Below, one piece after another: positions 12,301-23,176 of a DNA stretch of 64,000 nucleotides. Source of the DNA: Tetranychus cinnabarinus (taxonomy: Eukaryota; Arthropoda; Arachnida; Trombidiformes; Tetranychidae); the NCBI GenBank assembly GCA_022266195.1, contig WHVY01000002.1, positions 9,129,001 to 9,193,000 of the forward strand. Direction: 5' to 3'. Both the position numbers and the translations under genes were made by a program. How positions within the stretch are numbered: the stretch's first letter is position 1; every line of letters starts with the position of its first letter. Below the pieces are notes generated by a model, which worked only from the letters and a program-made list of their open reading frames with translations, searched no databases and was not told where the DNA came from.

Positions 12301-14893
12301 CTTTCAAGATGAATTCAATTACAATTGTGAACTTTTTTTCGCCATCTTTTCTTCATCAACTTTTTTCTTTACCATTTTAAGTTTTTCCTGCTTCATCAAC
12401 CTGATTGTAACAGTTTGTCAATGTTGATTCAAGTTGACTTTTTTACAAACTTAATTAATCAAAGAATTGTGAACAAGAAAAAAAACTAATTAAATTACGC
12501 CTGACATTATTATTGTTACAACAAAACCTCAACCTTTTTTAAATTATTTATAATTAACTTGTGAAAATTCGTTTGCATTTGCTGTTGAATTTTCCAGGTA
12601 AATTCAATATTTTGCAGATTTCGAATATTTGACGTTAAATTGAAATTTTGAACATTTACTAATTGGTACAAATTGGTGAATTAATTGGTTGCAACTGAAT
12701 GTTCAGTTATCATGAACTTCATTATTAACTTTTTTAATTTTGTATTTATTTTCTTCTCATCTATTAATGTTGTAATTACAGTGAAGTTGCATTTGAATGT
12801 TTAATGATTCTGATGAAGATTGGTGTTCTGTAATCAAATCATGAACATGATGCGATAAAATAAAAACTAGATTCAAGTTGAGAGCTTTAATCAAAATCGC
12901 ATTTCTCTTTACATGAATATCAAATTAGAACTAAACTTCATGAGAAAATGAGTTTTATTGATATTCCAGTTCAGCTTCGACTTAGAAATGAAAATTTCTT
13001 TAGAATCTAAAAGTTTCCAGAGATTTTCATGATTTGACAACGTTAATCAATTTTAAATACATGTATGTATTGCAACGAAAAGGGATTTTTTGAAAAAACA
13101 AAAGTTTCGAGTTTTTTGAGTTACTTTGGAGCTTTCGATAAATCTGTTCTAAAACATGAAAAATGAAAGTTCCAGTGATTATAATTTGTCTCGTATTAAT
13201 GGAACCGTTTTGATTTTTCTGGTTTCACTCAATTATACTTTTACAGCGCAAGGAAATTGGATGAACCGAGTTTCTTGTGAGTCAATATTGAACCAATGAG
13301 AGGGTAAAGATGCGGACATTTTTGGTAAAACCAAGTAATGATAAATAAATATTGATTGGCTTACCTTTAATTTAAGCATCTTAACTGTCATTGATGGATA
13401 CAATTGAACTGGAAATGGTCCTTGACGTGATTGTTTATCTTCAATGTAAAGGTAAACTCTGGTTAATTGAAAGAGAAGTTATTTAATCAGAATCTTTTTT
13501 TCTTCTATTTCATGAACACTTTCAATATTGTTGATGTTAATTGAAGGAAACGAAATAAAATTTTGATAAATAATTAAAAAACGAAAGTAAAAAAACTGTT
13601 AAATACTGCAACTTAAGAAAAGTTCAATAAGCTGAATCATTTGCATGATACTGGCTTCTTTGCAACTCAAGTACAATTTAACTAAATTACTAGTTAATTA
13701 CATGTTTTGAATGTTGATTGTTTCTCTGTATTACCTTTGCAAAGACGAACAAAAAAACGTTTCTAATTTTTACCTTTAACCAACTGAGAGACTCAATTAA
13801 ATAGGATAACCATCAATTTGTATAATAATTATAATCATTGTGTTAGTTATAATCTGCTCGAGTTAGGGTTGATTAACAGTAATTAGGTAATTGTGATGAG
13901 TTTATAATAATGTGATAGTCAAACGGTAATAACAATTGTAAAAGTTTTGATTGCAAATGCAAGTGTTCATTGAATGTTATCGAAGTTCAGCATTGGTAAA
14001 GAAAATTAGACTTGAAGATTATTCCAATGTAATTATAATAATTATACAGAGACGAATATTGATGGAACAGAATTTTTCTGGAAAACTTGATTTTCCAATA
14101 AAGATTACTTGGAAACTGCAAAGTTTCGAAAATTGACTTTTCTCCTCTCATTTAAATTGATGATGAATTTGGAAAGAAAATTAATGAACTAATATCATGA
14201 TTAAAATGATACTTTTGATGTTGTCTTTGCTAATGAAGCGAGCAAATTGGCGATTCAGTTTTTGAACTTTTGGACTAGATTAACTGATGAATAGGAATGA
14301 ATGATAATAATGATGAAAGGTTAATGAAGGAAGAAAAAACCGGAAACTGATTGATTGGAAAGTTAATCGAGGGGAGAAAAGGGTTGAAAATGGATGGGAA
14401 TTGATCATGAAATTGTGAGGGTTTTGCAGTGCATTAAGAAGAGGGAAAAAAGAGAGAAATGTTATCCTCTCAAGTTTTAATGGATAACTTTTGGTGAAGA
14501 GTTTTTGGGTTGATCAAATCAATGATCAGATGAAAGAAGATGATGATGATTGGAATGAGAATGAGGGCAAGGATGGTGGAAGGTGGCGAAAGGGTTTACT
14601 TTTGTTACTTACATGATGGGTTGATCATCAATTGCCGTTGAATTTGGTGATTGATTAAAAGTACAGGAAACTTTTCTCAAAGCCAATTGTCGAGCGAGCA
14701 AAGCAGCCTTCCGATGTTGACCAAAACTAATTGCCAATTGCAGTTCTTGCATCAAACGATTAATGCTGGCAGAACCATTTGGACTTTGATATTGATGAGT
14801 TGAACTTTCATTTGAATCATCACCTGCACCAGAACCTCCACCACTGCTGCATCCTCCAGCACCACTTAGAGAACCGTCCCAAGAAGAAGCCAT
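3311..14893 (-). CDS. RBCK1: HOIL-1/SHARPIN-family LUBAC subunit, 5' part (partial)
   Basis: Three exons are visible: 14893-14613 (ATG in good context), 13458-13365 and 4057-3311, with GT-AG borders and matching phases (2, then 0). They encode at least 374 residues. Residues 44-77 form a helix (LMQELQLAISFGQHRKAALL...) like the LUBAC-tethering motif region of HOIL-1 and SHARPIN. Residues 94-174 form a ubiquitin-like domain matching HOIL-1: VYLYIEDKQ, then FGFPVHFQSWILGK and GITSSGCPIFLYLLS, which correspond to the HOIL-1 segments with YGFPPVLQQWVIG and AYLYLLS. An acidic, Ser/Thr-rich linker follows, ending at a GTTAGT donor. In vertebrates these proteins bind HOIP in the complex that makes linear ubiquitin chains in NF-kB signalling. 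An NZF finger and, if HOIL-1, a RING-IBR-RING would come next, but none is visible to position 1, so they would lie outside the window. HOIL-1 versus SHARPIN cannot be decided here; the symbol is provisional. Confidence 0.8.
7965..8100. repeat. Diverged outer copy of the hairpin-repeat unit
   Basis: This segment is an old, diverged copy of the roughly 160-bp unit that builds the hairpin just to its right. Shared landmarks in order are the run around 'gctaagccag', a block ending 'gaataatat', 'gtgaaggtttgg', 'ctgaaaaaatcgccaaacagg' shifted by a few changes, and a run of A's. It has no inverted partner on the right side, so it lies outside the palindrome. Confidence 0.5.
8114..8742. repeat. Foldback element: inverted array of ~160-bp units
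   Basis: The left arm (8114 to about 8440) holds two head-to-tail units of about 160 bp. The right arm (about 8452-8742) holds two units in reverse orientation. The outer pair (about 8114-8270 and 8585-8742) is nearly identical after reverse complementing, differing at only a handful of positions; the inner pair is more diverged on the left. Each unit carries 'gccgtctaagccagcta', 'gtattcgagcatgct' and 'tggttcctgaaaaaatag'. The arms can pair into a hairpin of about 300 bp around a centre near 8446. No coding capacity is seen. It is probably a non-autonomous foldback DNA transposon or an inverted satellite fragment. Confidence 0.8.
10677..10915. mobile_element. Small TIR element (MITE-like), 239 bp
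   Basis: The left end reads TACAGGGTGCAACA and the right end, reverse complemented, reads TACAGGGCGTAACA (12 of 14 identical). The terminal TA on each side could be a TA target duplication of the Tc1/mariner type. The interior has no open frame. It is short, AT-rich and lies in an intron, as MITEs usually do. No second copy was seen in the window. Confidence 0.5.
13459..14612 (-). other. First intron of the HOIL-1-like gene
   Basis: This is a 1.15-kb phase-2 intron with donor GTAAGT (14612 downwards) and acceptor CAG (13461-13459). It contains AT-rich unique sequence. I see no further feature in it. Confidence 0.7.
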
Positions 14894-15533
14894 TTTAGAA
14901 GGTGATTCTGATGTTCGTTAGGGAAAAGAAATGATTTCAGATTATTTATGGTAATGTTTGGATGAAAGGGAATCATGATGATCCATTTTTATGTTAATCA
15001 AAGAGATTGGATAAAATGTTGAAAATTATTTATTGTCATTGAAGCGTTCATCTGATAGCTTTGGGATGATATTGTAATAACTCATTTCAAGTTGACCAAT
15101 GTCAGTATCAATTGAATCGGAAATCTAATTTTTGTGGTTTGTAATAACGGAAATGATATTGAATCAAAAAGCATGCAAGACAAATGTGTATAAATATATG
15201 AAAGTCAATGTGAAGATTCAAAGGTACAGGGTTCCATTGGTATCAATGGAAGATGGAAAGAAATGAAACTAGGAAATGGAAAGCAAAGAAAATCGCAAAT
15301 TCATTCCCTGCATATTACAATAATTACATTGATAGTTCATTGAGTAAATTTTGTATTCAATCTTATTGACGAACATTAAAAGAGATTGACTTTTAAAAAG
15401 GTTTTTTGATATAATTTTTCATTCCAACTTCCTAAACACAAGAAACTCCAATCTAACTCCGATCTACCTTTGAATTCAACTAATTTTGCATTCATTTTTT
15501 CATCAATAATTTGAAATCAATATTTTGAGCTTT
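14894..15533. promoter_or_regulatory. Upstream region of the HOIL-1-like gene, cut by the transposon
   Basis: Only 640 bp separate the start codon of the HOIL-1-like gene from the left end of the transposon at 15534. The segment should hold the 5' UTR and proximal promoter, but I see no convincing TATA box or initiator. The transposon therefore sits where distal promoter sequence would be. Confidence 0.35.
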
Positions 15534-15544
15534 CCCAATGAACA
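15534..15544 (+). repeat. Left terminal inverted repeat of the transposon
   Basis: CCCAATGAACA is matched perfectly by its reverse complement at 24263-24273. Identity stops immediately inward, where the left end continues GTGTTTACTC and the right end continues TAAAATTTTT. Confidence 0.75.
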
Positions 15545-15660
15545 GTGTTTACTCAAAAGCGAGTCAAAAAAAAGGCTAAAAAAGACAATTGACTCTTGCA
15601 TGAGTAAAAACTATTTTTTGAGTAAATGACGATAAAAAAGAAGTAAAAAAATGTTCAAAA
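15545..15660. repeat. Left subterminal repeat region of the transposon
   Basis: About 115 bp packed with TTTACTC, GAGTC, GACTC, GAGTAAAA and AGTAAA motifs in both orientations, set in A-rich spacers. The same family of motifs recurs at the right end. By analogy with plant CACTA elements, where the subterminal repeats bind TnpA, these are likely binding sites for an element-encoded protein. That role is inferred. Confidence 0.5.
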
Positions 15661-15731
15661 GTTTTCGCGAAATCAAGTAAATTCAAGAGCCGATGTGCTT
15701 AGAATCATAATAATTTTAATGGAATCATAGG

Positions 15732-17480
15732 TCATTTGAAGAGGTCAACGTCCCAAACATGCTGGGTACGATCAGATTGAAACATTGAGGAATCATCACT
15801 AGATTCATTAGCATTGGAATCGCGTTCTTGAGGCTGGGCGAGAATCTTTTGTCTGTTTTTAGATGAAAATTCTTTGATGATTCTTGCTCGCACTTGCATC
15901 TCTTCAGACTTTGTGTACTGTATTTTTCCCGCTTTGCGGAAAATATGATCTGTGGGAAAATTGCAACAAAAATGATTAGACTGCCATGAATCCTTGATTC
16001 TTTAATTTGGAACTCACCGATCAATGCGCGAATTCTTTTTCGACCGAGACTCATTGAGAACTCACCCTGAAAGGGATTGTCTAATGGATCATTGAATCCT
16101 AATACATAAACGAGTGGCTTTTTGACCTGATTCTTTCTTGTCTCAACTTCTACCGATGTAAGCTCTCTTTTACCGAAGTGTACATTGTAATAATAGTGCT
16201 CAGGAAACGCGCATTTAACTAATTGATAAGCTATTGAAGGGGGCTTATTGAATTTTGCACCCTTGATTCCGTGTTCGTACAAATTCAAATCTAATGGCAA
16301 GATTCCTTCAATATAAACGCGATTCTAGAAAGAAAAAATACCTGTTAAAATTTTGAAGTAAATTTCTAAGTAAGTCTACTAACCATAGCTGTTTTTTTAT
16401 ATGTTTTATCAGGCATGGGTACGATGTAGTTCATTTCGGTTTCATATTCACAAGATTCTTCGTCAATTATTTCAAAAAGCTCTTTGGTAATATCGATAAG
16501 AGTCTTAACCATCATGCTTGTTGCGTCGTATTCAGACAAGAGGCCTTTTTTAGATTCCAAAGTAGAAATTTTAGCTCTAAGAGATTTGATTCTTTCGGCT
16601 TTAATTCTTATACCATTCTCTTTGCGATGATCATGGTTCGTTTTCTCTGTGTCAACACGATCCATAGGATTCTCAGTCTCCTCCGCTTGAACAACACTTG
16701 ATGAATCTTGCGGTTCAGCGCTGTTAATTTCACAGAGATTGGTATCAGAGAAAATGTGAAGTATCTGACTTTCAGAAAGCTTAGTTCTCTGTGGAACCTG
16801 ACCTTTCTTTCTCAAAGGTTCGTGAATCAGATCCAGCGGCTGATTCTCATTCACTTTGACCAATTTTCGCATGTTGTTCAGTTCGGGATCTCGAGAAATG
16901 TTATGATTCAATGATTCTCTTAAGGTTTCTTCAGATTCTGCATGAAAATTATTGAATATTTAAAACTCTTACAAAACCTTCAAATTTAGTATATTTACCG
17001 GCTATAGCGATTATCTTTCCATAGAGAGTAATATTCTTGATGGTAAACTTGAAGTGATTCTCAACAATATTTAGAAACTTGTTGAAAGGCAAACTGAAGC
17101 CATTATTCACGAGCTGTTGACTCATGATTCTAACTAGAATTGGCTGTTTATATACGCGGAATGTTGAATCATAAATATATGGCAGTATTATAGCCAAGTT
17201 AACTTGCTCATTTGAATCGTCATCTCGCTCTGGTGAACTATAATTAGCTCTGTCCCAGTGATAGTCACCATCATCATCAGAGCAGGAATCACTTGCTTCA
17301 CTAGCTTGACCTTGTACCACGTGTTGGAGATTCACTAGAGGCTGTGAGCTAGAAAGTCTTAGAGAAAGTAAGATTATTAATTGGTGAATCTAGTCACTTA
17401 AGAAAAAGCAAATTTAATTACCTTTTAGAAAATTTCACGATTCTTGAGCCCTTTGAATAAACTGACCGTTGAGTGTACAT
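15732..17480 (-). CDS. Transposon accessory gene B: BEN-like domain protein (498 aa)
   Basis: Five exons: 17480-17422, 17357-16999, 16937-16384, 16324-16018 and 15949-15732. All borders are GT-AG and every phase (2,1,0,1) joins without a stop. After an acidic segment (SDSCSDDDGDYHWD) comes a conserved N-terminal domain ending LYGKIIAIAG. A charged linker (residues about 141-300) includes a heptad-like stretch, RIKSLRAKISTLESKKGLL. The C-terminal domain (about 326-465) starts YIEGILPLDL and includes LVKCAFPEHYYYNVHFGKR and SLGRKRIRALIDHIFRKAGK. That pattern (Phe-rich helix, then a basic/Gly turn, then an 'R-ALIDHI' helix) resembles a BEN domain, a DNA- and protein-binding fold. Gene A has the same architecture and the same phase-1 introns. 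It is probably an element-encoded DNA-binding partner of the transposase. The BEN call is by eye. Confidence 0.7.
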
Positions 17481-17808
17481 TTCAATATAGATTACAATTG
17501 ATGTGAATTTTAAAGGAAACAGAATGAAAGTGATTTAAAGTTACGTAAAGTCTCACTTTACTAGTCAAGTTGACTCACTTGATTTACGATAGCCAATAGT
17601 ATTTTAGCATACAAATTTGGAGCCAAGATTCAAATTAAGGAAATACAAAAAATAAAAATCTATTTCGATTCTAAGCAATCGATTTTACAAAAATTCAAAA
17701 ATAATATATTCAATTCATGTTGAATTGATTCATAGAGAAAATATTCAATTGATATCATTCATAAAGATAAATAAAAAACTCACAACATGAAAATCATTCT
17801 ATTAAATA

Positions 17809-20140
17809 TCAGTCGGTGATTTCACCTTCCTCTTGTGTGTCCTCTTGATTCTCGTGACCGAAGATATCATCATCGCCATCATCCTCTGATTGTTTCTTAC
17901 CATTCTTTTCAGTTTCTTTCTCAGATTGGCGCATTATTTTTTTCGCAATTTTCGATTCATCTTGAGAAAGAATAGATGGACGAGATTCATCTTCATTGCT
18001 TGACCTTTTCTGTTTCTTTGAGTGCGAGTCTAGTGGAGATGAATCGCTATTTGATCGCTTAGATGAACTTGGGGGCTGTGAATAAAAATCATTTCGCATG
18101 GTTTCGACAATTTTTGGTCGACTATTTGGCCTTGATTCCTTGTCATTCTTAGGGTTTGGTTGCTTGTCATTCTTAGGGTTTGGTTGCTTGAAGCTTGATT
18201 CTTTTGCCTTTTCATTTGAATTCTTCTGTGACTCTTGATGGCTTTTTTTAACCTTCTTGGCTTGGCTTTCTTTTTCTTGTGAGTCAAAGTCTTTCACTGA
18301 TCCCGCTGTGACTGTATCCTTTTCATAAATTTCATCATCTGGGTCGCCAAAAACATTGTCATCGTCAGAATGTATTTCGTATTCTTCGATTCTTGGAGTA
18401 CAGACTATCTTTTCACCGCTTGAGGGTTCTTCACTCCAATCCATATGCGAATGATCACTAGACTCTTCACTGCTGTCATCATCATCTTCTGAATCATCAT
18501 CCTCTGAATCAGAGCTTGTGAATTTCAACTTTCTGGCAGGATTAGATTCACTCATTCTAGTTCGACAGTAATGGAGAGCTTTAGCGAAAGCGGAAATCAG
18601 ACTTTTCTCAACGGCTGTATCATACGATTTCTTTCCACATTTTCTTACGACATGGTCTGTGATTTTGGGAAAGCAAAGTAAATTTCAATGAAATGAATCA
18701 AAAATAGCTTAATAAATAGCCACTTACCCAGTAAAGCTCTGAATCTTTGTTCTCCCAAACCTGGCTTTGAATTACCTTCGAGAGATTCAAGTAGAGGATT
18801 TCTATAGTTCCATAATGAAATAAGCGATCTTCGACCACCAGAGCCTTTAAGAGTTACGTTGCGAATCCAGTGAGGCTGAAATGCATATCGAACGAAATTC
18901 GCGATGATAACAGTCGGTTCTGTATCTCCGACTTTTAGCGATTTTGTGTAGATAGCTTTCTTGTATTTTATTGTATAAACTGGAAGCAGACCTTCGATGG
19001 TTGTGATTCCTTTTTCTTCCTTAGTTTCATCAATTTCAGGAATCACACGAATTGATGTGTCTTCAGTTAGACAAGCATCAGGAATCAACAATTTACCTAG
19101 AAAATTAAACATTTTGATGGTCTCCTCGCAAAATTTTTTGTAGCGATTCGCTTCCATCGGTTCAGCTACATCAGCCATCTTTTGGAGTCTTGATAGGAAT
19201 GATTTTCTATTGTCAATCTTTTTCATCGATTTATCTATAGCTTTAGGCATATTTCGGTCACCTGGGCTTTTCTTCTTTGGCTCCTTATCTTTAACTTTCG
19301 GTGTCATTTGAACGCCAGAAACTGAGGGCTGATTCTTATCATCAGATGGTTTCTTGTCAGAATCAGTTTTATTTCGACTAGTTTGAGGTGTCGAGGATGA
19401 CGGACGGTGATGTCGCAAGTTGTATTTAGCCTCTTGTTTCTTTATTTCATCAACCTCGTTCAAAAAATCATTGAATCTTTTCCAAGAAACAGCTGGTAAA
19501 TAGATTGATTCCAATTTGTTGACAGTGATTCCTTTGATATTGATACAATGGCAGACCTTTGATTCCATCGGAGGCATCTTACTTGTCTTGGCGTATTCAA
19601 CAAATTCTCGGAATCCTTTGTAGAGTTCATTGGAATCATCTGATAGATTCAGGAGATAAAACAAAAGAATAAAGTTAGCTTAATGAAAAAAAGCTAAATG
19701 AAATAAAATGAAACTTACCTCCACTCGCAACAGCCAAAGCAGGTATCTTTTCTTTCGTACCAACGATAATTTCAATCATGTTTTTCAATAGAATCTTTCC
19801 GAGGCTTGCACCCTTTAAAACACCGCTATCTTTGAGCTTGAAACTGATCGGAACAGACTTGAAAGTCTTATCTTCATTCTGAACGCGTACAACCGCGATG
19901 AACAATTTTTCATTCGTCATTACGTTGAAAAGGGATCCTAAAAGGCACTGTTGATTCTTGATGTACTTAATTTTATAAAAATTCTGATTCACAGGGAAAG
20001 ATATAGTTCGTTTTTTTTCAGTAGATTTTGAAGTAGAACTATCAGAAGACTGAAAACAAATGAAATAAATTGAAATTAAACTAAATTTTAGATATCAAAA
20101 TCGGAAAAGGAACCACATAAATGATTCACTTCCTTACCAT
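17809..20140 (-). CDS. Transposon accessory gene A: BEN-like domain protein (697 aa)
   Basis: Four exons: 20140-20138 (only the ATG), 20049-19719, 19639-18728 and 18656-17809, with phases 0,1,1 all consistent. Residues about 2-111 form an N-terminal domain ending PALAVASG, after which a phase-1 intron lies exactly where gene B has one. A basic disordered linker (KKKSPGDRNMPKAIDKSMKK) follows. The BEN-like domain (about 315-450) contains IEGLLPVYT, FVRYAFQPHWIRNVTLKG and LGEQRFRALLDHVVRKCGK, with the second shared phase-1 intron inside RALL|DH. The C-terminal 240 residues are acidic then Ser/Lys-rich (SDSEDDDSEDDDDSSEE, ending EEGEITD) with a duplicated KQPNPKND. This tail is absent from gene B. 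Nuclear DNA-binding or chromatin-related function is inferred from composition and the BEN resemblance. Confidence 0.7.
18141..18188 (-). repeat. 24-bp tandem duplication inside gene A
   Basis: Two perfect 24-bp copies (18141-18164 and 18165-18188) encode the duplicated octapeptide KQPNPKND in the disordered tail. The perfect identity suggests a recent duplication. Confidence 0.85.
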
Positions 20141-20535
20141 TTGAAATAGATAAGAACATCGATAAAAAGACCTTTGGGATTTAAAATGATTCACAAACAA
20201 GAGATAATTCGGCGGAGATAAGATAAATTTAAGATAATTAAAAGAATAAACTGATTAAATTCAAAAAATCCGCAAAATAAAGAAAGATAAGATAAGTTGT
20301 TTACTCGTCTTAAGACGTCACTCAAGTGAGCAACTTTAACTTCCGAAAATGTGCTTTTCAAAAAATGCTTTATTTTGTTAGCTTTTTAAAGCTAAATTGT
20401 GTAGTTTTATTCTATTTAATTCTGGCTTTATCGCCATCAAAAGTTAATAATCTTCGAACCCGAGTGATTCAACGCTAAATATAAGTGACCTCATATCTTT
20501 AAGCTTCGAATCTTATCTTTATTTTTTGTGTAAAC
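20141..20535. promoter_or_regulatory. Bidirectional promoter interval of the transposon
   Basis: This 395-bp interval separates the start codon of gene A (minus) from that of the transposase (plus), so both 5' UTRs and promoters must lie here. It contains repeated GATAAG/GATAA motifs (for example 20218-20224, 20288-20296) and an imperfect inverted 'gctaaattgtgt' area near 20390. No clear TATA box is placed at either start. Confidence 0.45.
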
Positions 20536-22995
20536 ATGAGAATCAGTCCATTATCTAAAAGACGCTTGGTCAACCGCTATAAACGCCGGCTAAACATTGA
20601 TAGTATTTGTGAATATATAAACAATTTACCCGATGTTTCTCCCGCTAATTTTGAACCCTTCGACGAACCGATGATTCAAGAAGAGGACCAAATCAACGAT
20701 TCATCAATCAACACGCCCGAGAATCAACTGCCAGAGCGAAATGGACAACAAAGTGAAATTATTGTGCGTCATGAGCCAAATTTTGTTGAGTATTCCGAGG
20801 TGACTCTTATGGCTATTCTTTCACATGGAAATTTAACTTTAAAGAGCGCAACAAAATTTGTCAACATAATGAATAACCTCATCGCGAGATTCCTCAGTGA
20901 GAATTTTAAATTACCAAGCATTCGTGCATTGTGGGAGAAGCAGGCAAAAGAATCTTCAGTGCAGATTCATATTATTTGTGCCAATGATCATTTACATGGC
21001 CCTTTCACAGGCGAGCCTAAATTTTATGGAAATTATACTTGTTTGAATCAATCAATAAAAGCTGAAATTATTCAAGGTAACCATTTCATTCAGATTCCAT
21101 TGAGGAAGCAACTACTCAAGTATTTACCATTGATCAAAGATTCAATGTGGAGGGAAGGAATCTGGGACAACATAGATGATAATTTTATTTTTGATCAATG
21201 TGAGATTCCTGTTGTAAAATTGACTGTGACTCTACACGCAGATGAAGTTATGGCTTTCAATAGCTCATCTACTAAAATATTCCCAATATTTGCCTCGATA
21301 AATGAACTAAAGCCAAGATTCAAGAATAGATATTTTTTTCTACTGGCTCTTTTTGTTGGTTCAACCAAACCATCTGTTAAAAACTATTTGAAACCTATTT
21401 GTGACGAATTAAAGAATCTATCTGAGAATCCGATTCGTTGGGAATCAACAAGTAAGATTCAAATGAAAACCTCTTTCTATGTTTCTGCTGTCATCGCAGA
21501 CGCTCCTATGAGAGCGTATTTACGCCATGTGCGTCAATACAATCACCTTCAAGGATGCGATTGGTGCCTTATCCAAGCTTCATCATCCCATGGAGCTCGA
21601 GTTTACCCGAACCTGGATTCAAACGAAGCGATCAGTTTGAAGAGAAAACATATGGATTTTAAGCAGTATGAATCTTTCATTAATTCAAATGTTCCTGCTC
21701 ATCTAGAGAATCAAAGATTCAATGGAATCACGGGTGTATCACCTCTTCTTGACTTGCCAAATTTTGACATAGTCAATGGATTCGCAGTCGAGCCCATGCA
21801 CAGTATAGTTCTAGGTGTCTTCAGATCTCTCATCAACCGAGAATGGCTACAAGCAAGTTCAAACTCATCAGTGTTTCAGAGAAACGTTGACAAAAATTTT
21901 TTTCGCCGAGAACTTAGTCAAAGAATCATGCAGATTAAAGTCCCATCCCATTTTATCCGTTCACCCAGAAGCTTGGATCATATCAAATTCTGGAAGAGCA
22001 ATGAGTTGGATTCATTTCTATGTTATTACATTTTATGCTCCTCTCGTGGTTTGTTTCAAGCGAGGTATCTCAATCATTTGATGAGTCTCATAAAGATATA
22101 TCATTTGACACACGTTGATTCACAAGACAAGATTCAAGAAATTAAAGAGCTCGTGAATGAATTCCAAACAGGAATGGCGATTCTCTATGGCAGTCACATG
22201 TTAACCTATAATCTTAATATTCTATCACACTTAGCTGATTCATGTCAATATTTAGGACCGACTTCATGCTATTCATCGCATCCACTAGAGAACAAAATGG
22301 GAATATTGAAAAATAATGTGAGGCGAGCTTCAAATGTTGCTCCGTCGCTCGTTCGAATCTTTATGAGTAAGTTTAAATTTGACGACATATTGTTATCAAG
22401 AGTCAAATCATGGAATCTAACTCCTCAAGAGCTTATGGATTTTGGTTACTCAGAAGAATCATTAACAGCGACTGATGGATTATTACAATCGATTCCATTC
22501 ATTACTAAAATTATTTCCAAGTCTCAGTCGAATCGAGTTAAAGAAAAGATTGTTGAAACCTTATCACAGCTGAGTGATCGACGATTGCTGGCAAGCCAGA
22601 TAGAATTGTATGATTCCATCAGAATTGATGAAAAAAGATTCTCAACTCGAGATTACGCCAAAGAGAAAAGAAGGGACGATTCTTTCATCAAGATTGGAGA
22701 AGATCAGTTTATGCAGATTGAGCATATTTACGCTACTGTTGGTGAATCAAATTCATATTATGCCTATGGTAAACTTATAAAGACTAAGCCATTCAAATTC
22801 AGTTATAATGGATTCACAAAGAAAGTTGATATAAACTTGAGCTATTTACACACGATTCATCCTGACTCACAAGAATCTTTTGTAACCACTAGATTGAGTA
22901 GAAAGATCATGCACGTTGTGTTCATCAAAAGTACCGCTTATTTTTATACATACAAAAACGATTTCATAATTGAACCTTTTCTTGTTAATTATTGA
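20536..22995 (+). CDS. CACTA/EnSpm-type transposase (819 aa)
   Basis: A single uninterrupted exon begins at an ATG soon after a GA-rich leader. The protein has the animal EnSpm (tnp2-like) layout. A first acidic block has D236 in TLHADEVMAFNSSST (the family pattern is 'DG.pLfkSS.tqfWPil'). It is followed by FFLLALFVGSTKPSVKNYL (family pattern 'igl..G..KP.s...fl'). The second acidic residue is D322 in VIADAPMRAYL, followed by a CxxC pair (C341, C344: GCDWC). EPMHSIVLGVFRSL (419 on) matches the family 'D.MH...lGv'. The third acidic residue is E585 in HPLENKMGILKNNVRR. These would form the DDE catalytic triad and a zinc site for cut-and-paste transposition in the nucleus. No stop or frameshift is present, so it may be functional. 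It is divergent from gene A and followed by gene C. Confidence 0.85.
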   Translation: MRISPLSKRRLVNRYKRRLNIDSICEYINNLPDVSPANFEPFDEPMIQEEDQINDSSINTPENQLPERNGQQSEIIVRHEPNFVEYSEVTLMAILSHGNLTLKSATKFVNIMNNLIARFLSENFKLPSIRALWEKQAKESSVQIHIICANDHLHGPFTGEPKFYGNYTCLNQSIKAEIIQGNHFIQIPLRKQLLKYLPLIKDSMWREGIWDNIDDNFIFDQCEIPVVKLTVTLHADEVMAFNSSSTKIFPIFASINELKPRFKNRYFFLLALFVGSTKPSVKNYLKPICDELKNLSENPIRWESTSKIQMKTSFYVSAVIADAPMRAYLRHVRQYNHLQGCDWCLIQASSSHGARVYPNLDSNEAISLKRKHMDFKQYESFINSNVPAHLENQRFNGITGVSPLLDLPNFDIVNGFAVEPMHSIVLGVFRSLINREWLQASSNSSVFQRNVDKNFFRRELSQRIMQIKVPSHFIRSPRSLDHIKFWKSNELDSFLCYYILCSSRGLFQARYLNHLMSLIKIYHLTHVDSQDKIQEIKELVNEFQTGMAILYGSHMLTYNLNILSHLADSCQYLGPTSCYSSHPLENKMGILKNNVRRASNVAPSLVRIFMSKFKFDDILLSRVKSWNLTPQELMDFGYSEESLTATDGLLQSIPFITKIISKSQSNRVKEKIVETLSQLSDRRLLASQIELYDSIRIDEKRFSTRDYAKEKRRDDSFIKIGEDQFMQIEHIYATVGESNSYYAYGKLIKTKPFKFSYNGFTKKVDINLSYLHTIHPDSQESFVTTRLSRKIMHVVFIKSTAYFYTYKNDFIIEPFLVNY

Positions 22996-23176
22996 AATTG
23001 AATCAAGCGCCTTAATTTGATCTCTGGTTACGGTTGCTATGAATCTTTGATCAGACTATTTACATTCAATTCAGCTTTTTTGAAAGATTTTCAGCTTTTT
23101 TCAGCCGTGATTCTTAGTATATTTTGGATAAATTAGCGTTTAAAGAATCTCTTTAATCACAAAGAATCAAGCCAAA

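Larger units (their letters stand above)
4058..13364 (-). other. 9.3-kb intron of the HOIL-1-like gene
   Basis: This interval is bounded by a GTAAGC donor (13364 downwards) and a CAG acceptor (4058-4060). The ubiquitin-like domain reads straight across the junction in phase 0, so the interval is an intron. It holds a large hairpin repeat (8,114-8,742), a small TIR element (10,677-10,915) and many short AT-rich microsatellites. I see no nested gene. Confidence 0.7.
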
